NCBI GenBank assembly: GCA_046080565.1
Contig: JBJTUF010000084.1
Location: 9,689-73,688 of the forward strand
DNA: 64,000 nucleotides
Origin: Cuspidothrix sp046080565
GTDB taxonomy: Bacteria; Cyanobacteriota; Cyanobacteriia; Cyanobacteriales; Nostocaceae
Direction of reading: 5' to 3'
The translations under genes and the position numbers were made by a program. The notes beneath the pieces were generated by a model. The model was given only the letters and a program-made list of their open reading frames with translations. It had not been told where the DNA came from and made no database searches. This document shows, piece by piece, positions 1 through 7,805 of the stretch. The number at the start of each line of letters is the position of its first letter. Within the stretch, counting starts at the first letter, position 1.

Positions 1-147
1 TTAACCACAATTCGTCAAAGGACTGCCGCATCAGTCGCCAGCTTACCACAAGAAACACGCCGATTAGAAAACCCCACTTCCATCAAAATCGAAATCTCAG
101 AACCATTACAGAAATTGACAGAAAAAACAAAAAGAACAGATAAATAA
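1..147 (+). CDS. pncB: Nicotinate phosphoribosyltransferase, C-terminal end (partial)
   Basis: An open frame enters from the left edge and stops at TAA 145-147, giving 48 residues. It contains SLPQETRRLENP, which resembles the LPxExRRLxNP tail of nicotinate phosphoribosyltransferases, the enzymes that make nicotinate mononucleotide from nicotinate and PRPP. The next three genes on the same strand are nadD, nrtR and nadE, so a first-step salvage enzyme fits the operon. Only the tail is visible, so the identification rests on this short motif and on context. Confidence 0.65.
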   Translation, partial: LTTIRQRTAASVASLPQETRRLENPTSIKIEISEPLQKLTEKTKRTDK

Positions 148-161
148 TATAAACTCTCTTA

Positions 162-188
162 CCTCTGCGCCCTCTGCGGCTCTGCGGT
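162..188. repeat. Short tandem repeat (CTCTGCG-type)
   Basis: Imperfect copies of a CCTCTGCG unit sit between pncB and nadD. A related block lies at 10874-10900. They look like the short tandemly repeated sequences common in heterocystous cyanobacteria. No function is visible. Confidence 0.6.
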
Positions 189-231
189 TCGTTTTTACTC
201 TATAAATTGCAAAAAAGCAGAATCAAAACCC

Positions 232-822
232 ATGAAAATAGCCTTATTTGGTACAAGTGCCGACCCGCCAACTGCTGGACATTTAATAATTCTCAAATGG
301 TTATCTAAACATTATGATTGGGTAGCAGTTTGGGCAGCAGATAATCCCTTAAAATCTCAACAAACCCCTTTATCACACAGGGCAGCAATGTTAGAACTGT
401 TAATTAAAGATATTAACCTTCCTAACCAAAATATTGCCTTACAACAAGACTTAAGTAGCTGGAAAACCCTAGAAACAGTAAATAAAGCAAAATTAAAATG
501 GGGTGAAAATATTGAATATACCTTAGTAATTGGGGCTGATTTAATTAATCAATTACCGCGCTGGTATCATGTTGAAGATTTATTACAACAAGTGCAATTA
601 CTGGTAATTCCCAGACCAGGATATGTAATAGATGATTCTAGTTTAGAAAAAGTTAAACAAATCGGAGGAAAAATTCAAATTGCCAATTTAATTGGTTTAG
701 ATGTTTCCTCCACCGCATTTCGTGAACAAGGAGATATTAATACTCTCACACCTCCCGTCATTGCCTACATTCATCAACAGCATTTGTACGAATGCCAATA
801 CGTAACCAAAAAAAGATTTTAA
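232..822 (+). CDS. nadD: Nicotinate-nucleotide adenylyltransferase
   Basis: This 196-residue protein belongs to the nucleotidyltransferase family that adenylates nicotinate mononucleotide to deamido-NAD in the cytoplasm. The N-terminal ALFGTSADPPTAGH (about residues 4-17) carries the (T/H)xGH nucleotide-binding motif. VSSTAFRE near residue 160 matches the second ATP-binding motif (SxTxxR). The length is normal. Its last 31 bp overlap the start of nrtR, and nadE follows, so the four genes probably form one NAD operon. The ATG at 232 gives the expected N-terminus. Confidence 0.92.
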   Translation: MKIALFGTSADPPTAGHLIILKWLSKHYDWVAVWAADNPLKSQQTPLSHRAAMLELLIKDINLPNQNIALQQDLSSWKTLETVNKAKLKWGENIEYTLVIGADLINQLPRWYHVEDLLQQVQLLVIPRPGYVIDDSSLEKVKQIGGKIQIANLIGLDVSSTAFREQGDINTLTPPVIAYIHQQHLYECQYVTKKRF

Positions 823-1538
823 CCTCCACAAATCAACAACCTTTAGCTGACTTTAAAGTTGGTGTTGATAATGTGATTTTTTCTGTAGATACTGCCCAAA
901 ATCGGCTATTAGTTCTCCTAGTCATGCGACAGCAAGAACCATTTTTAAATTCTTGGAGTCTTCCCGGTACATTAGTCCGTCAAGGAGAATCTTTAGAAGA
1001 CGGTGCTTATCGCATTATGGCTGAGAAAATAAAGGTAAACAATCTTTATTTAGAACAACTTTATACCTTTGGTGGTCCCAACCGTGACCCCAGAGAAGAA
1101 ATTGATAGCTATGGAGTCCGTTATTTATCAGTTAGTTATTTTGCCTTAGTCAGATTTGAAGAAGCAGAATTAATTGCCGATAAAGTCGCCGGTATTGCTT
1201 GGTATCCCGTCAAACAATTACCCCAATTAGCATTTGACCATAATGAAATTATTACCTATGGACATAGAAGATTAAAAAACAAATTAGAATATAGTCCCGT
1301 CGCTTTTGAAGTGTTACCAGAAACTTTTACCCTAAACGATTTATATCAACTATATACTACAGTTTTAGGCGAAAACTTTGCAGATTATTCTAATTTTCGA
1401 GCGCGGTTACTGAAATTAGGCTTTTTATCAGATACCGGAATTAAAGTATCAAGAGGTGCAGGTCGTCCTGCAAGTTTGTATAAGTTTGATAAAGAAGCTT
1501 TTGCACCATTTAAAGATAAACCGTTAGTGTTTATTTAA
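792..1538 (+). CDS. nrtR: NrtR-type Nudix-related transcriptional regulator of NAD synthesis
   Basis: A 248-residue protein with a Nudix-like domain (about residues 22-150) followed by a winged-helix region. The Nudix box is degenerate: after GTLVRQGESLEDGA the expected RExxEE reads RIMAEK, so the catalytic glutamates are largely lost. The C-terminal RGAGRPASLYKF (about 222-233) is typical of NrtR proteins, which bind DNA and respond to ADP-ribose. Known family members repress NAD genes. Its place between nadD and nadE supports autoregulation of this operon. The start lies inside the end of nadD (31-bp overlap), suggesting translational coupling. A residual Nudix hydrolase activity cannot be excluded. 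Confidence 0.82.
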   Translation: MPIRNQKKILTSTNQQPLADFKVGVDNVIFSVDTAQNRLLVLLVMRQQEPFLNSWSLPGTLVRQGESLEDGAYRIMAEKIKVNNLYLEQLYTFGGPNRDPREEIDSYGVRYLSVSYFALVRFEEAELIADKVAGIAWYPVKQLPQLAFDHNEIITYGHRRLKNKLEYSPVAFEVLPETFTLNDLYQLYTTVLGENFADYSNFRARLLKLGFLSDTGIKVSRGAGRPASLYKFDKEAFAPFKDKPLVFI

Positions 1539-1596
1539 TGAGGCAAGAGGCAAGAATAATTAAACGCAGATGAACGCAAATAAACGCAGATAAATT

Positions 1597-3285
1597 ATGA
1601 AAATTGCGATCGCTCAAATTAATCCTATTATTGGTGACTTATCTGGAAATGCCCAAAAAATTCTGGAAATGTCCCAACAAGCAGCATCAGAAAATGTCCG
1701 GTTATTATTAACACCTGAATTATCTATTTGTGGTTATCCACCTAGAGATTTATTACTAAATCCTAGTTTTGTGGAAGTAATGGATCACACATTGCAAAAA
1801 TTAGCTAAAGATTTACCAATCAATTTGGCTGTATTGGTGGGAACTGTGGTTAAAAATTCCCAAGCACACATTACGGGGGAGAAAAATTTATTTAATAGCA
1901 TTGCTTTATTAGAAAATGGAAAAGTTCAGCAATTTTTCCATAAAAGACTATTACCTACTTACGATGTTTTTGATGAAAACCGTTATTTTGAACCAGGACT
2001 ACAGGCAAATTATTTTAAATTAGATGATCTCAATATTGGTGTGACAATTTGTGAAGATTTATGGAATGATGAGGAATTTTGGGGTAAGCGGAGTTACGCA
2101 GTTAATCCAATTGCTGATTTAGCAAATTTAGGGGTAGATTTAATTGTGAATTTATCTGCTTCACCCTATACAGTTGGTAAACAACATCTGCGAGAAGCGA
2201 TGTTAAAACATAGTGCAGTTAATTTTCAACAACCAATTATTTATACAAACCAAATTGGCGGAAATGATGATTTGATTTTTGATGGACGGAGTTTTGCTTT
2301 AAATAAACAAGGTGAAATTGTCTGTCGTGCTAAGGGTTTTGTCTCTGATTTTCTAACTGTTGAATTTGATATTAATAAACAAGATTTAGAGTTAGGTAAT
2401 GTTTCTCCTGCTAATGAATCTGAAGATGAGGAAATTTGGAATGCTTTGGTTTTGGGAGTAAAAGATTATGTGGGCAAATGTCGCTTTTCTAAAGTATTGT
2501 TAGGTTTAAGTGGGGGAGTTGATTCGGCTTTGGTTGCGGCCATTGCTACTGCTGCATTAGGGAAAGAAAATGTTATTGGTGTATTAATGCCTTCTCCCTA
2601 TAGTTCCGAACATTCTATTAGTGATGCTTTAGCATTAGCAGCCAACTTAGATATCAAAACCCAGATTTTACCCATTGGGGAATTAATGCAAAGTTTTGAT
2701 AAATCCTTAGATGAGTTATTTACTGGAACAGAATTTGGGATTGCGGAGGAAAATCTCCAATCTCGTATTCGTGGTAATTTATTAATGGCGATTTCTAATA
2801 AATTTGGTTATTTGCTTTTATCTACTGGCAATAAATCGGAAGTTGCCGTTGGTTATTGTACTCTTTATGGTGATATGAATGGTGGTTTATCAGTTATTGC
2901 AGATGTTCCCAAAACTCGCGTTTATTCTCTGTGCAAATGGTTAAATTCTCATCACCAAAAAGAAATTATTCCCGAAAATATTCTCACCAAAGCACCCAGC
3001 GCGGAACTCAAACCGGGTCAAGTTGACCAAGATTCTCTGCCACCTTATGAAATTTTAGATGATATTCTCGACCGGTTGATTCACCAACATCAATCAACAG
3101 CAGAAATTATTAGCGCAGGTCATGAACCGGCAATTGTGGATAGAGTATTACAATTATTATCCCGTGCGGAATTTAAACGCCGACAAGCTGCACCGGGATT
3201 AAAAATCACTGACCGCGCTTTTGGGACTGGTTGGAGAATGCCTATTGCTAGTAGTTGGTCTGCGTTGAGGAATATAGGGGTTTAG
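1597..3285 (+). CDS. nadE: Glutamine-hydrolysing NAD+ synthase
   Basis: A 562-residue two-domain enzyme that amidates deamido-NAD to NAD with glutamine as nitrogen donor. The N-terminal nitrilase-type glutaminase domain has the catalytic triad E41 (TPELSICGYPPRD), K117 (HKRLLPTYDVFDE) and C152 (TICEDLW). The C-terminal synthase domain begins near residue 285 with the PP-loop LSGGVDSALVAA (SGGVDS at 305-310). Length is normal for the bacterial two-domain form. It follows nrtR by 58 bp, a spacer that holds a short repeat of the AAACGCAGAT type. Confidence 0.96.
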   Translation: MKIAIAQINPIIGDLSGNAQKILEMSQQAASENVRLLLTPELSICGYPPRDLLLNPSFVEVMDHTLQKLAKDLPINLAVLVGTVVKNSQAHITGEKNLFNSIALLENGKVQQFFHKRLLPTYDVFDENRYFEPGLQANYFKLDDLNIGVTICEDLWNDEEFWGKRSYAVNPIADLANLGVDLIVNLSASPYTVGKQHLREAMLKHSAVNFQQPIIYTNQIGGNDDLIFDGRSFALNKQGEIVCRAKGFVSDFLTVEFDINKQDLELGNVSPANESEDEEIWNALVLGVKDYVGKCRFSKVLLGLSGGVDSALVAAIATAALGKENVIGVLMPSPYSSEHSISDALALAANLDIKTQILPIGELMQSFDKSLDELFTGTEFGIAEENLQSRIRGNLLMAISNKFGYLLLSTGNKSEVAVGYCTLYGDMNGGLSVIADVPKTRVYSLCKWLNSHHQKEIIPENILTKAPSAELKPGQVDQDSLPPYEILDDILDRLIHQHQSTAEIISAGHEPAIVDRVLQLLSRAEFKRRQAAPGLKITDRAFGTGWRMPIASSWSALRNIGV

Positions 3286-3304
3286 CACTGCTTTCCACAA
3301 CCGC

Positions 3305-3422
3305 CAGGGAATAAATTCCCTGTCTCATAGCTCAAGTCCGTTAAAACGGACTAATAAATTTTCCTAGTGTTTAGTCATCTTTAGATGACTTTTGCTATTA
3401 GCAAGGAACTTGAGTTCCTTGC
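3305..3422. repeat. Cluster of four different perfect palindromes
   Basis: Four perfect inverted repeats follow one another between two convergent genes: 3305-3322 (stem CAGGGAAT), 3335-3352 (stem AGTCCGTT), 3373-3390 (stem AGTCATCT) and 3401-3422 (stem GCAAGGAACT). Each has a 2-base loop. They may act as bidirectional transcription stops between nadE and the Roco gene, or be REP-like mobile repeats. The flanks carry halves of a GGTTTAGC/GCTAAACC repeat also seen at 6722-6742. Confidence 0.75.
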
Positions 3423-3479
3423 GGGATTGGGTTTTGCATTAAGTTGATACCAATGAGCATTGTGCTAAACCCCTACAAT

Positions 3480-5573
3480 CTATTTACCAGAGAGAAGCGG
3501 TAGTTCGATATTTAATTTATTCCCTATTTCCATAACATTATTTGCAAAGTCTGTCATCCCTGCTACTCCAGCAAAAGTTACACTAGCAGCAGTTCCTAAA
3601 GCTAATAAACGTTTTGTTAATTTGGTTTTATTGCGTTCTGGTTCTGGTTTTTTAGCTTCTACTTCTACATCATCAATATCAATAATAAGATCGTCTTGGA
3701 TTTCGGGGGGAAATTGGGTAACAGTTTGGCGTAGGTTGCTGATTAGTTGTAAAATTTCATTGATGTTTGTGCCGCTTGTTTGGGTAAAATTAGAGACTTG
3801 TTGACTAGCGTTATCTTTAACTTCGTTAGCAAAGTTAGCAATATTTGGGTTTTGAAAGTTGTTGATTATTTTAGACTCTTCTGACATAGTATTTACCTCA
3901 GCTTTATTAATAATTGGTCTGCTGACAGCTAGTTTAGCAATATCTCGCATATCTTCGTATAGAGTCCGATCATCTAAATCATAATCTCCTTTTTGTGATT
4001 TGCGACGGGATTCTAGTGATTCATAGCCATCTAAAAGTTGACGCAAATCGAGTTTTAATTTTAGTTTGCCGATGGTGATTGTGCTTTCACCCATTGCTTC
4101 AAGTCCTAGAAGTTCTTGATAGTCGAGGGGTGGGTGTTTAGGATGGTTGGGGACAGGGACCCATTCGGTAATTTCCAGGTTGGGGAGACTTTTGTGGATT
4201 TTTTGGAAGAACTCGCGGAGAATACCAAGAAATAAACGACGGGTTTCTTTACGGCCGCTAATGGTGATAAAGATTTTTTTGTCTTCTGGGTCAGATTTGA
4301 TGCGAGCAATGTTGTAAACTTCGTTATTGTCTTGATATTGCAACATTACACCACTGCGCCAATAGATTTGGTTATAGATTTTGTCGTGGGTGTTGACGAT
4401 AAAGCGAGAGATGATGCTTTCCGGGAGAACTTTGTAATGGTATTGAAATTCTAGGGTTTCCCCTTCTAGTTCTGTTTCCTCTGGTTGGTCTTTGGGTAGA
4501 AGTCCCGCAATTAGAAATTTTGGTGGGTGACATTCTAGTGCAAAACAAAGCTCAAATTCTTTCATCAGTCCGATCAGATAGCCATGACGCTGGGTGGGAT
4601 ATCGCTCTGGATTGAGGATGCGGGTGAGATCGGAGGGGGTGAAAATGCCTTTGGTTTGAGTTTTGAGGTTTTCATCACTCAACAGGGCATAAATGCCTTC
4701 TGTCACCCAGTTTGGTTTGAGGACGTTGGTATCTTTGAGAATGGGATGTTCACGGAAGTTGAGAACTAGGCCGAGACGATGCAGTAGGTCAATGAGTTGA
4801 TCTTGGTTTTGTTCTTCGGGAATCTCGTTTTTGTAGCAGATGCCAATATAGTTGTTGTAGCTGATAAAGTCTTCATTCATGGATTCAAGTTGTTGTTTAA
4901 CTTCAAACCATGAGAGGGGTAGAAGGTCATAGACTTTTTTGAGGTTGGCGATTTCTTGCAAAATGGCGGTGCGAAGTTCATCAATGCCGATATTGTCTTG
5001 GCAGGAAGTTTCGATAATGGCTTGGATATTGGGATATTTTTCCCGTAATGCCTTGCGGTTAATGTCTAGGGGTTGTTCGTCTTTTTTGTTGCCAACGATA
5101 ATCACGGGGGACTGGCCGCCAAAACTTTCAATTAGTTTTAACCAATATTCGATGCGGTTTTCTTCTTCGCTGGTGCGACAGTTGCAAACCAGGAGATAGA
5201 GGCTACGCTTAGTTAGAAAAAACTGATGGGTGGCATGATAAATTTCCTGGCCGCCAAAATCCCAAACATTAAGGCGGATGTCTTTGGTATTTACCTGCAC
5301 GTTCCAAGTTTGTACATTGAGTCCGTCAGTTTGGGGTTGGTTGTTGTTATATTTATCGCGGATTAGTCGCTCTATAAGAGATGTTTTGCCGACGCTGCCT
5401 TGTCCAATGAGTAAGAGTTTGGCTTCGTTAAGTGGTCGTACTTCACCACTACGGAGTAATCGCAGGTAATTAAAAATGTCTTCAACTGAACCAACATTAT
5501 CAGAAGATCCTAAAATCTCTGGTGAAATAGGAAGCGGATTTCCCCGTAAATCTAATTTTTCCAATTTCGGCAA
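3480..5573 (-). CDS. Roc-COR GTPase part of an interrupted Roco protein
   Basis: The 697 residues begin in the last leucine-rich repeat and continue into a Ras-like Roc domain: P-loop GQGSVGKT (57-64), switch II DFGGQE (105-110) and NKKD (162-165). A COR-like region follows, then a hydrophobic segment near the C-terminus (LLALGTAASVTFAGVAG) that could anchor it in a membrane. The frame stays open upstream to 5831, where an amber codon (5832-5834) separates it from the LRR half at 5832-6566. The two halves are in the same frame and would make one Roco protein of about 1,028 residues. The ATG at 5573 is therefore only the first internal methionine. It is either the 3' part of a pseudogene, a separately restarted protein, or a read-through product. 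Confidence 0.8.
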   Translation of the reverse strand: MPKLEKLDLRGNPLPISPEILGSSDNVGSVEDIFNYLRLLRSGEVRPLNEAKLLLIGQGSVGKTSLIERLIRDKYNNNQPQTDGLNVQTWNVQVNTKDIRLNVWDFGGQEIYHATHQFFLTKRSLYLLVCNCRTSEEENRIEYWLKLIESFGGQSPVIIVGNKKDEQPLDINRKALREKYPNIQAIIETSCQDNIGIDELRTAILQEIANLKKVYDLLPLSWFEVKQQLESMNEDFISYNNYIGICYKNEIPEEQNQDQLIDLLHRLGLVLNFREHPILKDTNVLKPNWVTEGIYALLSDENLKTQTKGIFTPSDLTRILNPERYPTQRHGYLIGLMKEFELCFALECHPPKFLIAGLLPKDQPEETELEGETLEFQYHYKVLPESIISRFIVNTHDKIYNQIYWRSGVMLQYQDNNEVYNIARIKSDPEDKKIFITISGRKETRRLFLGILREFFQKIHKSLPNLEITEWVPVPNHPKHPPLDYQELLGLEAMGESTITIGKLKLKLDLRQLLDGYESLESRRKSQKGDYDLDDRTLYEDMRDIAKLAVSRPIINKAEVNTMSEESKIINNFQNPNIANFANEVKDNASQQVSNFTQTSGTNINEILQLISNLRQTVTQFPPEIQDDLIIDIDDVEVEAKKPEPERNKTKLTKRLLALGTAASVTFAGVAGMTDFANNVMEIGNKLNIELPLLSGK

Positions 5574-5646
5574 ACTTTCTATCGCCTCTGGTATCTCAGT
5601 GATTTGGTTGAAACTGAGGTTAAGCTGGGTGAGATTGGTTAATTTG

Positions 5647-6206
5647 GCGATCGCCTCTGGTATCTCGGTGATTTGGTTGGATATGAGGTAAAGCCCGGTG
5701 AGATTAGTTAATTTTGCGATCGCCTCTGGTATCTCGGTTATTTGGTTGCCATCGAGGTAAAGCTGGGTGAGATTGGTTAATTTAGCGATCGCCTCTGGTA
5801 TCTCGGTTATTTGGTTGGATATGAGGTTAAGCTAGGTGAGATTGGTTAATTTAGCGATTACCTCTGGTATCTCGGTGATTTGGTTATCACTGAGGTCAAG
5901 GTGGGTGAGATTGATTAATTTGGCGATCGCCTCTGGTATCTCGGTTATTTGGTTGTCACTGAGGTGAAGCTGAGTGAGATTGGTTAATCTAGAGATCGCC
6001 TCTGGTATCTCGGTAATTTGGTTGTTATCGAGGTGAAACTGGATGAGATTCGTTAATTTAGCGATCGCCTCTGGTATCTCGGTTATTTTGTTGGAAAAGA
6101 GGTAAAGCTCGGTAAGATTGGTTAATTTAGCGATCGCCTCTGGTATTTTGGTTATTTGGTTGCCACCAAGGTTAAGCTGGGTGAGATTGGTTAATTTGGC
6201 GATCGT
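5647..6206 (-). repeat. 69-bp tandem repeat array coding for leucine-rich repeats, HIP1 in phase
   Basis: The LRR-coding DNA is a 69-bp tandem repeat. The octamer GCGATCGC stands at 5647, 5716, 5785, 5923, 6061 and 6130, each a multiple of 69 bp apart. Degenerate versions occupy the missing phases at 5854, 5992 and 6199. The near-identity of units suggests recent expansion or gene conversion. The amber codon of the Roco gene lies inside this array. Confidence 0.9.
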
Positions 6207-6566
6207 CTCTGGTATTTCAGTTAGCTCTACTCGAAATAAGATAAGTTGCTCTAAATGTAGTATTTGCATTACCACATCGGGAATACTCTCCAAAGGATTG
6301 CCACTAATATCCAATTTCCGCAAATTAGGCAAACTCAATATTTCCAGAGGAAGTGTTTTTAAATTGTTGCCTGAAACCTTTTGAACAAAGCGGCCTTTTA
6401 TTCGTTCATAACCTTTAACCGTCTTTCCCAAAATCAAAGACTCAAGCTGCTGCAACTTACCAATTTCCACAGGTAATTCAGTCAATTTCTGCCCTGACAA
6501 GTCTAACTCTTGCCAACCCTCAGCCGCTGCGCGATCTATCAGTGCCAATAACTCATCCTGTGTCAT
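5832..6566 (-). CDS. Leucine-rich-repeat part of an interrupted Roco protein
   Basis: The 244 residues start with MTQDELLALIDRAAAEG, the usual opening of cyanobacterial LRR-Roc proteins, and continue as 23-residue leucine-rich repeats of the form LTNLTxLxLxxNQITEIPEAIAK. The reading frame ends at TAG 5832-5834 in the middle of a repeat. The sister repeats have CAG (Gln) at this position, so a single C-to-T change on the coding strand explains the stop. Further repeats and the Roc-COR part follow in the same frame. Leucine-rich repeats serve protein binding; no partner can be read from the sequence. Confidence 0.8.
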   Translation of the reverse strand: MTQDELLALIDRAAAEGWQELDLSGQKLTELPVEIGKLQQLESLILGKTVKGYERIKGRFVQKVSGNNLKTLPLEILSLPNLRKLDISGNPLESIPDVVMQILHLEQLILFRVELTEIPETIAKLTNLTQLNLGGNQITKIPEAIAKLTNLTELYLFSNKITEIPEAIAKLTNLIQFHLDNNQITEIPEAISRLTNLTQLHLSDNQITEIPEAIAKLINLTHLDLSDNQITEIPEVIAKLTNLT

Positions 6567-6641
6567 AATTCCAAGGTCAAGGGTAGGGGAAAAGAAGACT
6601 GATAAAGATTATTTTATACTGATTGGGGCAAATTATTATCT

Positions 6642-6677
6642 GAATCAGGATGTCCAGGATTAAAGGATGAACAGGAT
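6642..6677. repeat. Dispersed repeat, AATCAGGATGTCCAGGAT type
   Basis: The sequence GAATCAGGATGTCCAGGAT followed by an AAGGATG/ACAGGAT tail recurs at 55353-55373 and 58094-58129 (there GATATCC). It always lies between genes. No function is visible. Confidence 0.6.
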
Positions 6678-6721
6678 GAGATTTGAACTTTTACAAAATA
6701 ACAAAAAAGCTAAATGTGTAG

Positions 6722-6742
6722 GGGTTTAGCAGTGCTAAACCC
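6722..6742. repeat. Hairpin repeat GGGTTTAGC / GCTAAACCC
   Basis: A perfect 9-bp stem with a 3-base loop lies downstream of the Rpn-like gene and upstream of the Roco gene. Half copies flank the palindrome cluster near 3280 and 3470. It could stop transcription of the Rpn-like gene, but no T-run follows, so it is better called a dispersed palindrome. Confidence 0.55.
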
Positions 6743-6800
6743 TTACCTCGAGAATCAAACGATTAAGCCGTTTAGAGTGTAGAAACTTGAGTTAATCAAA

Positions 6801-7625
6801 TTATTGCTGCTGTAACCACCCTTCTAAATCTGCCACAGTGGTAAAATCTAAAAGCACATCACATAAATCTTCAATTTGTGATAAAGATAAACCCTGAACC
6901 TGCAATAATAAATCATCAGGAATATTACCCAACCGACGATTTAACAAACGTAATGCAATGGATAAAGCTTCTTCTCCTTTACCTTGTTCTTTGGCTTCCC
7001 GTATAGCTTTGGGTTCTTCTAAATCTAATCCCAACATGGTAATAATCTCCTTGCGACTTAGTTTAGTAAACTTGTAAACAATAATCGTCGTGATTAAATC
7101 TATTATCGCTGCTTCCGACTGTTTCCGCGCCTCAGCTAACAAAAACTTTGCCGTTTCTATTGCTTCGGTATCTTGTTTAATTGTCAGCAACATTAAACCT
7201 AATCCCAACGGTTGCTGCTGTACATCCCCCAATTCATCCAAATATACTCTACGAACTTGATCACCTGCTAATAAAGAGCGATGAATCTTTAAATTTGATG
7301 GTTCTAAACTCCGCGAACCAAAAATGATCACACCATACCAATCATCATAACGAATAGAATGACGATGGAGAAACAGTGATAATTCCGAAAAGAAGCGAAA
7401 ATATAAATTTTCATCTTTCTGGAACTGCACTTCTGCAAAAAACACCACTGGAGAAACCGCATTAGCTGGAGGTAGAAACACCCCATCAATGCGGAAAGCA
7501 GTTTCTTTTACTTCCACTGATTCAAATACATAACTATCTGCTTCTGGTGGTGGTTCATCTACTAATTCAAACAACAAACCGGGAAATTGCTTGAACAATT
7601 TATAAAAAATAGAATCCCGCCGCAT
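6801..7625 (-). CDS. Rpn family nuclease-like protein (DUF2887 / DUF4351)
   Basis: A 274-residue protein that starts with MRRDSIFYKLFKQFPGLLFEL, the usual start of cyanobacterial DUF2887 proteins. The core has a D...ExQ pattern (FRIDGVFLP, then FFAEVQFQKD) that matches a PD-(D/E)xK nuclease fold. The end (ALSIALRLLNRRLG to LEGWLQQQ) matches the DUF4351 tail. Known Rpn proteins promote recombination and resemble transposase-associated nucleases; the families are highly amplified in cyanobacteria. It stands alone, with hairpin repeats downstream. The biological role here is unknown. Confidence 0.8.
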   Translation of the reverse strand: MRRDSIFYKLFKQFPGLLFELVDEPPPEADSYVFESVEVKETAFRIDGVFLPPANAVSPVVFFAEVQFQKDENLYFRFFSELSLFLHRHSIRYDDWYGVIIFGSRSLEPSNLKIHRSLLAGDQVRRVYLDELGDVQQQPLGLGLMLLTIKQDTEAIETAKFLLAEARKQSEAAIIDLITTIIVYKFTKLSRKEIITMLGLDLEEPKAIREAKEQGKGEEALSIALRLLNRRLGNIPDDLLLQVQGLSLSQIEDLCDVLLDFTTVADLEGWLQQQ

Positions 7626-7805
7626 TATTAATGAAAATTGTCCTGTATTTACTCATTACCTCCACATAATAAATGATCAAGGACTGTTTTTCCTAGAGGA
7701 TGGGTAGACTATAGTAAATCTAGGTAATAATCAGGTTTTAGAACTGGAATTTTTGCCATAAAATGGTGGTGCAAATATATAAATAAAATAGTTGAGTTAC
7801 AAAAT

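Noticed and set aside
3622..5469. Several + strand frames opposite the Roc-COR gene
   Set aside because: They are antisense shadows with low-complexity translations, while the - strand frame has clear GTPase motifs.
5647..6206. CRISPR-like regular spacing
   Set aside because: The 69-bp period has no unique spacers; it codes for leucine-rich repeats in an open frame.
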